A stretch of 64,000 nt of DNA, from NCBI GenBank assembly GCA_016213105.1, contig JACRBN010000025.1, positions 124,001 through 188,000 of the forward strand, written 5' to 3'. The translations under genes and the position numbers were made by a program. Source of the stretch: Chloroflexota bacterium (GTDB lineage: Bacteria; Chloroflexota; Anaerolineae; Anaerolineales; Villigracilaceae). The notes under the pieces were generated by a model, which did no database searches, was not told where the DNA came from, and was given only the letters and a program-made list of their open reading frames with translations. This document shows positions 22,300 through 31,805 of this stretch, in pieces. Within the stretch, counting starts at the first letter, position 1, and every line of letters starts with the position of its first letter.

Positions 22300-24906
22300 T
22301 TATGGAATTGGAGTTGGTTCTGGATCGACTAACCACTCAGGACAGGTAGCACGATATGGTTCTTCAAAGAAATACCTATCCCATTCTGCGCGTGTCAGAT
22401 TACGTCCAACATATTGGCAGGCGCGAGTTGCAAGATCATTCAAATTCATCTGCCACAAGCGGACAGAGTTCTCTTTTCCAATCGTCACCAGCCATTGTTC
22501 ATCGGAGCTAAAAGCAAGCGCGAAGGTATCTCTTCCATAACCGTGCAACAAGAGCGGCGCACCTTTCAGGTTTTGCATATCCCATAAATAGAACGCTTCA
22601 TCAAAACTATTGGCAGCCAGCCACTTCCCACCGGGGCTAAAAACAAGAGTGCGAATCTCTCCCTTATTCATGTTGAGTAAGAGATTAGGTTTTGAAGTTG
22701 GGTACTGCATATCCCAAAGTGCTATGAAAAAAATTGGGTTGTATGGTGATTTATATTGTTGAGCATACCATTTTCCATCCGAGCTGAATGCCAGAAATTT
22801 ATAAGGGCTTTCAGTTTTTGGTAAAACGATTGGGCTGGCGGATAGATTTTGCATATTCCATAAGCGAGCGATTTCATCAGGATTCCATGTCGCCAGCCAC
22901 TTGTCATCTGGACTAAAAGATAAACTGGCAAAGCCCTCCACTGAAAGTGTAATTGGCGGAGAGTTTGGGCTTTGCGTATCCCACATCCGCACAAGTTCAT
23001 CGCCGCATGACCCAGCCAGCCATTTGCCATCCGGGCTGAAAGATAAATCATATACTGAATCCCAAAATAGGTGATCTGAGGATTCGTAACCCAAAAGAAC
23101 AGGCGGCTCAGAAAGTTTTTTCATATTCCATAATCGAATGGGGCCGTATGATGGCTTTGCCGCCAGCCAATTTGTATCAGGGCTGATTGCCATTGTGCCG
23201 TAATAGAACTGATCATTCTCACTCAAAATGATAGGATCGGCGGTCAGGTTTTGTGTTTTCCACAGGCGAATGCGAGTGCCGGTAGCCACCAACCAGTTAT
23301 TATCCTGACTAAATATTAGATTGGGCCATTTAGTTTCAAACCCGCTCAAAACAACGGGCATAGCCGATGGAGTCTGCATATCCCATACGCGGGCTGTTTG
23401 ATCTTCGCTGCCCATTGCCAGCCATTTTCCATTCGGACTGAATTTGACAATCCCTGCTGGTTCGCCATGGCCCGTCAAAGGCGTAGATTCTACAGATGGA
23501 TGGCTGACATTCCATAAGCGGGCGGTCATATCGTTGCTGCCCGTCGCCAACATTTTCCCGTCCGGGCTAAAAGCAAGAGAAACGATTGCCGCTGTATGAC
23601 CGCGTAAAATTTTTGGAGCGGCTGATGGGTCTTCCACATTCCACAGGAGCAGTTCGTTTCTATTATCCACCGTTGCAAGTTTTTTTCCATCGGGACTGAA
23701 AGTCAGGCTGTTTCCCCCAAACAGCAAATCCGAGCGTTTCGATTCGTTCTCGCCTAAAACAATGGAGTCGGCACTTAGGTTATTCATATCCCATAGACGA
23801 ATTTTGCGATCCCAGTCCCCACTTGCTGCCAGCCATTTGCCATCGGGGCTAAAGACTGGTTTCGGCACAAAGCTCAAACTCCCTTCTAAAATAATGCTGT
23901 CGCTAGTTGGACTTGTCATATTCCATAGATAAACTGTGTCACTACCTGTTGTGGCAAGCCATTTTCCATCCGGGCTGAGTGTCGGATTGCCACAAGAGCC
24001 TTTTAAGGCAAGTGGTTTTGCTGTAAGGTTTTGGATGTCCCGTAATATGCAGCCAAAACCTTCTCGGGCAACCAACCACCTACCATCCGAACTGATTGCC
24101 CCCCCGCTCAAGACAATTGGTTGGGCTGCCAGGTCTTGCATATCCCATAAAAACAACGCTGCATTGGCAGAGTCTGCTACAACCAGCCATCTTCCGTTAG
24201 GACTAAAAACCAGAGAAGTAACCCAACCCTGATTGCCCACTAAAGTGAGAGGTGACGCGGATAAATTTTTTACATCCCATAGTAATACAATTCTTTCACC
24301 TTCGGGATTACGGCATCCAGCCGCCAGCCATTTTCCATCAGGACTAAACGCTAACTTGGAAAATCCTGGAAACTCCCCCCACCTTAATATAATGGGCTTA
24401 TCTGAAAGATTATGCACATCCCACAAAAATATAGTGGCGTCATGGCCTGCAGTTGCCAGCCACCTCCCATCCGGGCTGAATGCCACATTATCAATAATGC
24501 CATATTGCCCCGTCAAAGGTAATCCGCCGATATTGCTAAGCGAATCATACAAAGATTGCAGTGTCCATGTAGGATATTGGTTGGAAGTGTCCACTCCATT
24601 CAAAGCCTTAAGTGATTCTACTGCCAGTAACACTTTGAGAGCCGCATTTTGTTCATCTACCACGCCAGACTGAGCCGCCAACTCACGGGAACGTGAAACT
24701 TTGATTTGCACCGTGGCTTGGCTGTTCAATACCTGCGCATCCAAACGGGCTGCTTGCTCAGTTGACAATTGATTGTTTACAGTAGCGGCATATTGCTCAC
24801 TCGACCGAGCATTACGAAATGCTTCGACTATCAAAATAAACATGAAGAAAATCAATAAGAACAACAGGAAACGGCTTTTACGTGAATTCGAAGTGTTTGT
24901 TTGCAT
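22300..24906 (-). CDS. Membrane-anchored WD40 repeat protein
   Basis: 868 residues from the ATG at 24906 (GGAAG upstream; a GTG at 24945 is an alternative). A membrane helix lies near residues 12-33 (FLLFLLIFFMFILIV), followed by a coiled-coil-like stretch (STEQAARLDAQVL) and then 16 recognisable WD40 repeats of the type FSPDGKWLA. The C-terminal RNLTRAEWDRYFFEEPYRAT block is the ending seen in large STAND-NTPase/WD40 proteins. No NTPase or effector domain is present, so it may be the sensor half of such a system. Base composition is visibly lower in GC than its neighbours, a sign of transfer. Confidence 0.85.
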   Translation of the reverse strand: MQTNTSNSRKSRFLLFLLIFFMFILIVEAFRNARSSEQYAATVNNQLSTEQAARLDAQVLNSQATVQIKVSRSRELAAQSGVVDEQNAALKVLLAVESLKALNGVDTSNQYPTWTLQSLYDSLSNIGGLPLTGQYGIIDNVAFSPDGRWLATAGHDATIFLWDVHNLSDKPIILRWGEFPGFSKLAFSPDGKWLAAGCRNPEGERIVLLWDVKNLSASPLTLVGNQGWVTSLVFSPNGRWLVVADSANAALFLWDMQDLAAQPIVLSGGAISSDGRWLVAREGFGCILRDIQNLTAKPLALKGSCGNPTLSPDGKWLATTGSDTVYLWNMTSPTSDSIILEGSLSFVPKPVFSPDGKWLAASGDWDRKIRLWDMNNLSADSIVLGENESKRSDLLFGGNSLTFSPDGKKLATVDNRNELLLWNVEDPSAAPKILRGHTAAIVSLAFSPDGKMLATGSNDMTARLWNVSHPSVESTPLTGHGEPAGIVKFSPNGKWLAMGSEDQTARVWDMQTPSAMPVVLSGFETKWPNLIFSQDNNWLVATGTRIRLWKTQNLTADPIILSENDQFYYGTMAISPDTNWLAAKPSYGPIRLWNMKKLSEPPVLLGYESSDHLFWDSVYDLSFSPDGKWLAGSCGDELVRMWDTQSPNSPPITLSVEGFASLSFSPDDKWLATWNPDEIARLWNMQNLSASPIVLPKTESPYKFLAFSSDGKWYAQQYKSPYNPIFFIALWDMQYPTSKPNLLLNMNKGEIRTLVFSPGGKWLAANSFDEAFYLWDMQNLKGAPLLLHGYGRDTFALAFSSDEQWLVTIGKENSVRLWQMNLNDLATRACQYVGRNLTRAEWDRYFFEEPYRATCPEWLVDPEPTPIP

Positions 24907-25243
24907 GAGCTTCCATTCTGTTGTGCTTTCACTTTCACTGATCACAACTGTTTGGCATTCGTTGATGAAGGCTTATCCACTTAATAAGTCCACCTGTTTG
25001 AGCGGGTGATTGCGCCGTCTTATACTTCACAGGAAATTAATCATCTATATTTTTACAGGATACTGTATAAAGCCTTTTATATTTCCACGAAAATTATACA
25101 TCTGATTTCATAGAAAGCAGGGGTGCCTTGCAGGCGGGGCGCTTGCGTTCGCTCTTGTGCGTGCTGCCCTTCAGCTCGTATTCGAAACAAGCCATTTTCT
25201 CAAGAAATAAACCACATTTAAAACACACACTATTCACCCATTT
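24907..25243. other. AT-rich gap, no convincing gene
   Basis: This stretch is AT-rich, except for a short GC-rich patch near 25128-25175. A 33-codon open frame (25094-25195, minus) exists but lacks support. Nothing else is recognised. Confidence 0.5.
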
Positions 25244-25528
25244 TCAGCGCACTTCAAGCCGCACGCTGATCTCATCGCCTTCCGAGAGTTTCTCGGCTTT
25301 GCGCACGCTGGCTTTGATGGGCACGAGGTACAGGCCGTCTTTGGGGAACAGGGATGTCTCGAACTCGGTGCGGCCGATGCGCACGTGGACGGGAATCACC
25401 CCCCAGCCATAGGTCACGAGATTGGAGATCGACTTGAGGTCGCGGCTTTGCAACTCCGGCACAGCCACAAAAAACCACGGCGCGGGACCCTTCCAGAATA
25501 TGATCGTACCGTTAAATTCGATGATCAT
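25244..25528 (-). CDS. DUF1905 domain protein
   Basis: 94 residues covering one DUF1905 domain: FNGTIIFWKGPAPWFFVAVP at the N-terminus, GWGVIPVHVRIGRTEFETSL in the middle and LVPIKASVRKAEKL near the end, ending in a strand (ISVRLEV). The family is small, beta-rich and of unknown function. TATACT ends 6 bases before the ATG with no Shine-Dalgarno, which suggests a leaderless message. Confidence 0.88.
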   Translation of the reverse strand: MIIEFNGTIIFWKGPAPWFFVAVPELQSRDLKSISNLVTYGWGVIPVHVRIGRTEFETSLFPKDGLYLVPIKASVRKAEKLSEGDEISVRLEVR

Positions 25529-25534
25529 AGGAAA

Positions 25535-25540
25535 AGTATA
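25535..25540 (-). promoter_or_regulatory. -10 box of a probable leaderless promoter (DUF1905 gene)
   Basis: TATACT on the minus strand, 6 bases before the ATG at 25528. Confidence 0.5.
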
Positions 25541-25577
25541 TCATTCCTGTTTCGATAAATTTTCGAGACACAAAAAG

Positions 25578-25604
25578 GCAGGTCACGCTTGAAGCGTGAC
25601 CTGC
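25578..25604 (-). terminator. Terminator after the aldo/keto reductase gene
   Basis: 13-bp inverted repeat GCAGGTCACGCTT/AAGCGTGACCTGC with CTTTTTG following on the minus strand. Confidence 0.8.
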
Positions 25605-25613
25605 TCATACCCT

Positions 25614-26597
25614 TTACCAAACCTGATGCACCAACCCGCGGACATAGCGGTCATAAATCCCGCGCACCCGGTCCATCGTCTCTTGGGAGAGTGGCGGCAG
25701 GTCGGCGGCGCTGAAGTTTTCCTCGGCCTGGGAGGGACGCTTCGCGCCGGGGATGGCGCAGGTGACGGCCTCGAACATCAGAATCCAGCGCAGGGCGAAT
25801 TGGGTCAGGCTCATGCCTGCCGGGCAGAGGGCCTTGAGTTCCTCGACCGCCTGCAGGCCGGTGGCGTAGTCCACGCCTGAGAAGGTTTCGCCGCGGTCGA
25901 AGGCTTCGCCGTGACGGTTGAAGGCGCGGTGGTCGTCCGCATCGAAGGCGGACTTCGCTCCCAGCTTGCCCGTCAGCAGACCCGAGGCTAGGGGCACGCG
26001 CGCCAGGATGCCGACCCGCTTCTTCAGAGCCTGCTCGAAGAACAGCTCCGCCGGGCGCAGACGGAACATGTTGAAGATGATTTGCACGCTCTGCACGTTG
26101 GGATATTCGATGGCCTTGAGCGCCTCCTCGACCTTTTCCACGCTGACGCCGTAATGGCGCAGCTTGCCTGCCTGCACCAGGTCATCCAGCACGCCGAAGG
26201 TCTCGGGCATGTAATAGACTTGCGTGGGTGGACAGTGCAGTTGCAGCAGGTCGAGCGCCTCGGTGTTTAGGTTCTTGAGGCTGCGCTCTACGAAGGCGGT
26301 CAGGTTTTCGCGGTTGTAGCCCTCCGCCGTGTGCGGATTCAGCCGCCGTCCGGCCTTGGTGGCAATGTGGATCTCCCCGCCATGTTCGCGGCGCAGTTGC
26401 GCCAGCAGGCGTTCGCTGCGCCCGTCGCCGTACACGTCGGCGGTGTCGAAGAAGTTGACGCCCAACTCCAGGGCGCGCCGCATGGCCGCCAGCGACTCGT
26501 CGTCGTTCACAGGCCCCCAGGTCCCGCCGATGGCCCAGGCCCCAAAACTCAAGGTGGATACTTTCCAGCCCGTACGTCCCAGTTCGCGATATTGCAT
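25614..26597 (-). CDS. Aldo/keto reductase
   Basis: 327 residues from the ATG at 26597, which has AGGAG at good spacing; an upstream start at 26639 is rejected for lack of one. Catalytic residues are seen in order: FFDTADVYGDGRSE (Asp and Tyr, near residue 46), IATKAG (Lys) and LLQLHCPP (His). The fold is a TIM barrel using NADPH to reduce aldehydes or ketones. Substrate unknown. It stands between a terminator and the ligase gene with no clear pathway context. Confidence 0.9.
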   Translation of the reverse strand: MQYRELGRTGWKVSTLSFGAWAIGGTWGPVNDDESLAAMRRALELGVNFFDTADVYGDGRSERLLAQLRREHGGEIHIATKAGRRLNPHTAEGYNRENLTAFVERSLKNLNTEALDLLQLHCPPTQVYYMPETFGVLDDLVQAGKLRHYGVSVEKVEEALKAIEYPNVQSVQIIFNMFRLRPAELFFEQALKKRVGILARVPLASGLLTGKLGAKSAFDADDHRAFNRHGEAFDRGETFSGVDYATGLQAVEELKALCPAGMSLTQFALRWILMFEAVTCAIPGAKRPSQAEENFSAADLPPLSQETMDRVRGIYDRYVRGLVHQVW

Positions 26598-26686
26598 AAA
26601 AATCTCCTGATGTTTTTGAAGTCGAACCATCTTCCCCACGATGGGGGAACAGCTTGGTCGAAATTATATTCCCATTTGCGGGGAGT

Positions 26687-28267
26687 CTATCTTCGCATCT
26701 TCCGCCGCGCCAGAAGCGCCAGCCGTTCGCGGATGATCTTGGAATTGTGGCGCACATCCGTGGGGAAGCGCTGGAGGAACAGGAAGGTCTGGATCATGGC
26801 GGCCTGCGGATGCGCAGAACCCAACTGGCGCAACTCCCGCTTGACCCGCTCCCGATCCGCGCGGCGCGCCGACGGTTTCAACTCCACCCACAGCACGGGG
26901 ACGCCGTCCACGCCCACCAGCGCCGTGCGATAGACCGACGGGTGCAGGTTGAAGATGCCCTCGATCTGTTCGGTGAACAGCGTGCCGTGGGGCGTCTGCA
27001 CGCGCTGTGCCTTGCGCCCGCAATACCACAGCAAGCCGTCCCCGTCAAAGTAGCCCACGTCGCCCATGCGATGAACGATCCCATCCGCCGCCTGGATTTT
27101 CGCCAGCCGATTGGCCTCCGCGCGCGCGACGTACTCCCTCGTCACAGCCCCGCCCTGGACAGTGATCTCGCCGACCTGATGGGCGGGCAGGATCAGCCCG
27201 TCGTCCCAGTGCGGGATGGCCTCTTCGCGGATGCCGATGACGCGCACCCGCGTCCCCTGCACGGGACGACCCAGGCAGACCCCCGCCCCCTGCGCGGACC
27301 TGGGCCTGGCTCCGTTAAACAGGTCGCGACTCTCCACGACGGCGATGGGCAGCGTCTCGGTGGCGCCGTACACCCCGAACAGGTCGGTCGCATCGACCAG
27401 CAGTTTGCGGAACTGCTCCTGCAAGGGGATCGGCGCGGGCGCGCCGGCCGTGATGACCCTCCGCAGGCTGGGAAGTTTAATATCGCGCGGCACGCCGTAG
27501 GCGGACAGACGGTCGAGCACCACCGGTGAGGCGAAGGTGTTGGTCACGCCAAAGCGCTGAATGGCCGCCAGCGTCCGCGCCGGGTCGATCTTGCCGGGCA
27601 CGGGAAAGTGGATGTCGGGGATGATGGAGGTCACGCCCAGCAGGGCATCAATCAGCGCGTAGAGCGGAAAGGCGGGCAGATCGATCTCGTCCGCGCGGAT
27701 GCCGAAGGTACGAACGAGCATCTCCAATTGGGCGCTGAAATTGGCGTGTGAGAACAGCACCCCCTTGGGCGCGCCTGTGCTTCCGCTGGTGTAGATGATT
27801 GCGGCGGGAGAGTCCGCGCTGGGAAGCGGAATGGGGTCCGTGTTCAGCGGGGCTTTGAGTAGCTGGGGAATGCTCAGGTTGAAACGGACAGAGGCTTTCC
27901 CCCAGCCCAGCAGCATCCGCAGGGCGTGTGTCAGCGGGTTGCCCAGGTAGATCTCGGGACGGGTCTCTGCGATGCACTGCCCGACCTGCTTCAAGCCGAT
28001 GGCCGGGTCAACGATGACGGGCACGATGCCCGTTCGCAGCAGGGCAAACGTCAGGGCGAAGAAATCCACGCTGGGCGGTGTCAACAGGGCGGCGCGCATG
28101 CCCGGGCGCAGGCCGCAGGCCCAAAGTCCACGGGCGCAGCGTCCGGCTTTTTCCGAAAGTTGCTGAAAGCTGACCGTCTCCCAGCGGTCGGGCTGGGACG
28201 AAAAAACAAAGGCAGGCTTTGCGGGGTGCCGCGCGGCCTGCTCATCGAGACGGGTGGCAAGTTCCAT
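26687..28267 (-). CDS. AMP-forming fatty acid ligase, OleC-like
   Basis: 526 residues from the ATG at 28267. Adenylating-enzyme motifs: IIYTSGSTGAPKGV near residue 157 (P-loop), YGATETLP near 310, and HRMGDVGYFDGDGLLWYCGR near 420. That last block and the ending FPTDVRHNSKIIRERLALL match OleC, the enzyme that closes beta-lactones in long-chain olefin synthesis, better than ordinary acyl-CoA ligases. OleA, OleB and OleD are not in the window. A GNAT gene lies 8 bases upstream. An acyl-AMP ligase of other purpose is possible. Confidence 0.8.
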   Translation of the reverse strand: MELATRLDEQAARHPAKPAFVFSSQPDRWETVSFQQLSEKAGRCARGLWACGLRPGMRAALLTPPSVDFFALTFALLRTGIVPVIVDPAIGLKQVGQCIAETRPEIYLGNPLTHALRMLLGWGKASVRFNLSIPQLLKAPLNTDPIPLPSADSPAAIIYTSGSTGAPKGVLFSHANFSAQLEMLVRTFGIRADEIDLPAFPLYALIDALLGVTSIIPDIHFPVPGKIDPARTLAAIQRFGVTNTFASPVVLDRLSAYGVPRDIKLPSLRRVITAGAPAPIPLQEQFRKLLVDATDLFGVYGATETLPIAVVESRDLFNGARPRSAQGAGVCLGRPVQGTRVRVIGIREEAIPHWDDGLILPAHQVGEITVQGGAVTREYVARAEANRLAKIQAADGIVHRMGDVGYFDGDGLLWYCGRKAQRVQTPHGTLFTEQIEGIFNLHPSVYRTALVGVDGVPVLWVELKPSARRADRERVKRELRQLGSAHPQAAMIQTFLFLQRFPTDVRHNSKIIRERLALLARRKMRR

Positions 28268-28275
28268 GAACGGAC

Positions 28276-28566
28276 TCAGCCCAAAAGGTCGCGATATTCG
28301 ACGTGACGGTTGATGTACCCATCCACGAACCAGCACAGGGATTTGACCTTGAGCCGATTTTCCCGCGCGTACTCCAGGCCCGTCTTGACCAGACGACCGC
28401 CCATCCCCTGGCCCTCCAGCGCGGGGGGCACACCCGTGTGCAGGAACAGGATCGAATCCCCATCCTTGCGATAATCGAGTACGGCCGTGTGTCCATCCAC
28501 GCTGATCTTGAAACGGCGCGCGTTCATGTCGTGAATCACATGAATATCCTGGTCGTTGTGCTGCAT
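28276..28566 (-). CDS. Small GNAT N-acetyltransferase (YjdJ/NATD1 type)
   Basis: 96 residues, the compact GNAT form. The acetyl-CoA loop is PPALEGQGMGGRLVKTGLEY near residue 47, then SLCWFVDGYINRHVEY, which matches the C-terminal CPFVxxYIxxHPEY-like motif of this family. It would acetylate a small molecule or protein. AAGGA precedes the ATG. The ligase gene follows after 8 bases, so the two are co-transcribed, but a shared pathway is not evident. Confidence 0.85.
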   Translation of the reverse strand: MQHNDQDIHVIHDMNARRFKISVDGHTAVLDYRKDGDSILFLHTGVPPALEGQGMGGRLVKTGLEYARENRLKVKSLCWFVDGYINRHVEYRDLLG

Positions 28567-28661
28567 CGAAGCATCCTTGTCTGAAATGTGTGGGCGGGAC
28601 AGGCAGATTTGAATCCAGTAAGCAGACTATTTATGTCTGAATTATTGTACCCGATAAAAGA

Positions 28662-28679
28662 GCAGGCCCGCAGGCCTGC
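28662..28679 (-). terminator. Terminator after the degV-family gene
   Basis: Stem GCAGGCC/GGCCTGC followed by TCTTTTA on the minus strand. Confidence 0.6.
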
Positions 28680-28686
28680 CCTGAAC

Positions 28687-29547
28687 TCACTTGATCGGGT
28701 AGAAGCATAACCCCGCCGTGCCCGGCCCGGTGTGGACCGCCAGGGCGGGCGAGAGTTCGGCAAGGAACGATTCGACCACAGTCACCCTGCCTTCCACCAT
28801 TTCCCTGAGTTTCTCGACCTCGCGCTGCGCCCCGGCGTGGACGTAGGCGATGCGCGCCCGCCCCGCTCCCACGGCGTCGCCCACCATATCCGCCATCATC
28901 TGATAGGCCTGGCTGCGGCTGTGGGCGCGTCCCAGCGGGACGATCACGCCGTCAGCCATACCGATCAGCGGCTTGATGTTGAGCAGGCTGCCGATCATTT
29001 GCTGGGCCTTGCCAATGCGCCCGCCCATGTAGAGGTACTTGAGCGTGTCGGCGGTCTGGATCATGCGCGTGATCGGGATCATGGCCCTGACCCTGGAGGT
29101 GATCTCGTCCAGGCGGGCGCCTGCCAGCGCCGCGCGGGCCGCTTCGATCACCATCCAACCCTGGCACAGGGATACGCTGCGGGTGTCGATCACTTCGATG
29201 CGTACCTCGGGCATTTGCTCTGCCAGCATGCTTTTCGCCACGCTGGCGGCCTGGTAGGCCCCGCTGCCCACCGAGGTCATGTGGATGCTGATGATCTCCC
29301 GCGCGCCCCGCTCCGCCAGGTGGTGATAGGCCTCGAAGTAGTCGCCCGGCCCGGGGCTGGCCGTCGTCGGCAGGCAGCGCGCCGTCATCAGCCAGCGCAG
29401 GAACTCCTCGCGCTGGATCGTCACCAGGTCGCGCAACACTTCCTGCCCACGGTGGATGTAATACGCCACGGTCTGAATGTTCAGGCCGTTCAGCATTTCC
29501 TCGGGAATGCTGGCGCACGAATCAGTCAGAACTGAGACAGTTGACAT
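28687..29547 (-). CDS. DegV family fatty-acid-binding protein
   Basis: 286 residues from the ATG at 29547 (AGGAG upstream; longer frames to 29799 have no start signal). VSVLTDSCASIPEEML at the N-terminus, TASPGPGDYFEAYHHLAERG near residue 81 and MGGRIGKAQQMIGSLLNIKP near residue 166 are DegV hallmarks. Proteins of this family (FakB) bind a fatty acid and present it to the kinase FakA for phosphorylation before phospholipid synthesis. No fakA-like gene is in the window. It diverges from kamA. Confidence 0.93.
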   Translation of the reverse strand: MSTVSVLTDSCASIPEEMLNGLNIQTVAYYIHRGQEVLRDLVTIQREEFLRWLMTARCLPTTASPGPGDYFEAYHHLAERGAREIISIHMTSVGSGAYQAASVAKSMLAEQMPEVRIEVIDTRSVSLCQGWMVIEAARAALAGARLDEITSRVRAMIPITRMIQTADTLKYLYMGGRIGKAQQMIGSLLNIKPLIGMADGVIVPLGRAHSRSQAYQMMADMVGDAVGAGRARIAYVHAGAQREVEKLREMVEGRVTVVESFLAELSPALAVHTGPGTAGLCFYPIK

Positions 29548-29797
29548 GGGTCTTCTCCTTGTTCCGATTCTATTGTACACAAAAACGGCCTGCCTGCGGG
29601 CCTCCCTGCCCCCAAAAGGACATTGACCCGCTTTTTGTTTGCTCTTACAATACAAAAAATGGTTTTTCCGAATTTCTCCCCCCTCTTTGCGGGATTTTTC
29701 CGCCCCGACCATGACCCTCCGTGTGGTTTCGTTTGCGCGCCTGTGCCCACCCCTTATTCGTTTCCCATTCGCCCCTAACCAACCAAACGGAGACCCC

Positions 29798-31135
29798 ATG
29801 CCTTCACCTTTTGTTTCAAAGCGCGCCCCGATCTACGCCGACGTTCCCGATGAAAAGTGGAACGACTGGCGCTGGCAGTTGAGCCACCGCCTGAACTCGG
29901 TCGAAGAGATCGAAAAAGTCATCTCCCTGACCGACTCCGAGCGCAAGGCGCTCCAGACGCAGGGCCTGTTCCGCGTGGACGTGACGCCCTACTTCATCTC
30001 CCTGATCGACCCGGACGATCCGGATGATCCCACCCGCAAGCAGATCATCCCGCGCTCCGAGGAGCAGAAAGCCTTTACCGCCATGATGGAAGATTCCCTG
30101 GCGGAGGATCGCCACTCGCCCGTGCCCGGGCTGGTGCATCGTTACCCCGACCGCGTCCTGATGCTGGTGACCACCCAGTGCGCCTCGTACTGCCGCTACT
30201 GCACGCGCTCGCGCATCGTCGGTGACCCGAGCCAGACCTTCTCGCAGGCCGAGTTCGACATGCAGATCGAGTACCTCAAACGCACGCCGCAGGTGCGCGA
30301 CGTGCTGCTCTCGGGCGGCGATCCGCTCGTGCTGGCCCCCAAGATCCTCGAACAGATCCTCAGCCGCTTGCGGGAGATTCCGCACATCGAGATCGTGCGC
30401 ATCGGCTCGCGCGTGCCGGTCTTCATGCCCATGCGCATCACCCAGGAACTGTGCGACATGCTCGCCAAGTATCACCCGTTGTGGTTGAATATCCACGTCA
30501 ACCATCCCAACGAGATCAGCCTGGAACTGGAGCAGGCCTGCGACCGTCTGACTCGTGCAGGCATTCCGCTTGGCAACCAGTCGGTGCTGCTGGCGGGCGT
30601 GAACGACAACGTCCACATCCAGCGCAAGCTGGTGCACGACCTGGTGCGCATCCGTGTGCGCCCGTACTACCTGTACCAGTGCGACCTGGTCGAGGGCGCG
30701 GGCCACTTCCGCACCCCGGTGGCCAAGGGTATCGAGATCATGGAAGGCCTGCGCGGCCACACCTCGGGTTACGCCGTGCCGCAATACATCGTGGATGCGC
30801 CCGGCGGCGGCGGGAAGATCCCGCTGATGCCGAATTACCTGTTGAGCATGTCCGATCATAAGGTGATCCTGCGCAACTTCGAAGGCTACGTCACCACCTA
30901 CGAGGAGCCGACCGACTACCTCCCGTCCGACGCGGCCAAATTCAAGGGCCTCAAGCGCCCCGAGCCGGGCCAGACCGGCATCCTCGGCCTGCTGGATGGG
31001 GAGGATTTGTTCATCAAGCCGCAGGGCTTCGATGAAGTACACGACCGTCAGGGCATTCAGCACCGCCTGAAGGATGAAAATAAATGGAAACCGCTCGGAA
31101 TCGGCTCCGGACAAACCGATTCAAGCGAACAATAA
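29798..31135 (+). CDS. kamA: Lysine 2,3-aminomutase family radical SAM enzyme
   Basis: 445 residues from the ATG at 29798 (CGGAG upstream). The radical SAM cluster motif CASYCRYC has cysteines at 128, 132 and 135, and the PLP lysine lies in VDAPGGGGKIPLMP near residue 344. The enzyme converts L-lysine to L-beta-lysine with SAM, PLP and a 4Fe-4S cluster; beta-lysine serves in lysine fermentation or as N-acetyl-beta-lysine osmolyte. No ablB acetyltransferase or beta-lysine mutase genes are adjacent, so the role is open. Relatives such as glutamate 2,3-aminomutase cannot be excluded. Confidence 0.9.
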   Translation: MPSPFVSKRAPIYADVPDEKWNDWRWQLSHRLNSVEEIEKVISLTDSERKALQTQGLFRVDVTPYFISLIDPDDPDDPTRKQIIPRSEEQKAFTAMMEDSLAEDRHSPVPGLVHRYPDRVLMLVTTQCASYCRYCTRSRIVGDPSQTFSQAEFDMQIEYLKRTPQVRDVLLSGGDPLVLAPKILEQILSRLREIPHIEIVRIGSRVPVFMPMRITQELCDMLAKYHPLWLNIHVNHPNEISLELEQACDRLTRAGIPLGNQSVLLAGVNDNVHIQRKLVHDLVRIRVRPYYLYQCDLVEGAGHFRTPVAKGIEIMEGLRGHTSGYAVPQYIVDAPGGGGKIPLMPNYLLSMSDHKVILRNFEGYVTTYEEPTDYLPSDAAKFKGLKRPEPGQTGILGLLDGEDLFIKPQGFDEVHDRQGIQHRLKDENKWKPLGIGSGQTDSSEQ

Positions 31136-31147
31136 CCAGGAGAGAAT

Positions 31148-31771
31148 ATGACGAAAACCCATAAGTTGCTATCCCTGCTGGCGGCCGCCGCCTTTCTGCT
31201 GGCCGCCTGCGCTCCGCAAGCCGTTGCGCCTGCCACCGTGGACCCGGACGAGATCGTCAAACAGGTCATGACCGCCGTGCAGGGCACGGTCTCGGTCGGG
31301 CAGACGCAGACCGTCGTCGCCCAGCCGACCGCGACGCTGACCTTCACCCCCGTGCCGCCGACCAACACCCCCCTGCTGCCGACGGCCACGCCCTTCGTGC
31401 TCGCCACGCCCACCAAGGTTGTTTCGGGTGGCGGCGGCGGTGGCGGAACCACCTATTCCTATTCCTGCGATCCCGACATCGGCAAGCGCCCGCGCGATAA
31501 CGCCGTCTTCAAGCCGGGTGACAGCTTCGATGTCAAGTGGACCATCGTCAACACCGGCACCACCACCTGGGAAGCCGGCTACGATCTGGTCTACTTCAGG
31601 GGCCCGCAGATGACCGGCGCCACCTACTTCGAACTGCCCCGCATGAAACCGGGCGACCAGTGGTCCATCGTCATGGACGCGGCTGCGCCGATGGAGCGCG
31701 GCAATTACGTGATGACCTGGAAACTGCAAGGCGGTTTCTGTTATCCATACGTTGCGATCACCGTGGAGTAA
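31148..31771 (+). CDS. Lipoprotein with NBR1-type Ig-like domain, copy 1
   Basis: 207 residues. A signal peptide ends in lipobox LAAC (Cys near residue 19). A Thr/Pro linker and a Gly-rich patch are followed by an Ig-like domain (about 105-207) with KPGDSFDVKWTIVNTGTTTW, the pattern of the NBR1 central domain found in many Chloroflexota surface proteins. It is tethered to the outer face of the membrane. Two similar genes follow, all on the plus strand and close together. Ligand unknown. The ATG has CAGGAGA upstream. Confidence 0.85.
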   Translation: MTKTHKLLSLLAAAAFLLAACAPQAVAPATVDPDEIVKQVMTAVQGTVSVGQTQTVVAQPTATLTFTPVPPTNTPLLPTATPFVLATPTKVVSGGGGGGGTTYSYSCDPDIGKRPRDNAVFKPGDSFDVKWTIVNTGTTTWEAGYDLVYFRGPQMTGATYFELPRMKPGDQWSIVMDAAAPMERGNYVMTWKLQGGFCYPYVAITVE

Positions 31772-31805
31772 TTCCGTCCACGAGGATCGTTGAAAGGATC
31801 ATGCT

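Noticed and set aside
25094-25195. A 33-codon minus-strand frame (MACFEYELKGSTHKSERKRP...) in a GC-rich patch
   Set aside because: No convincing ribosome-binding site or homologue recalled; too short to support from sequence alone.
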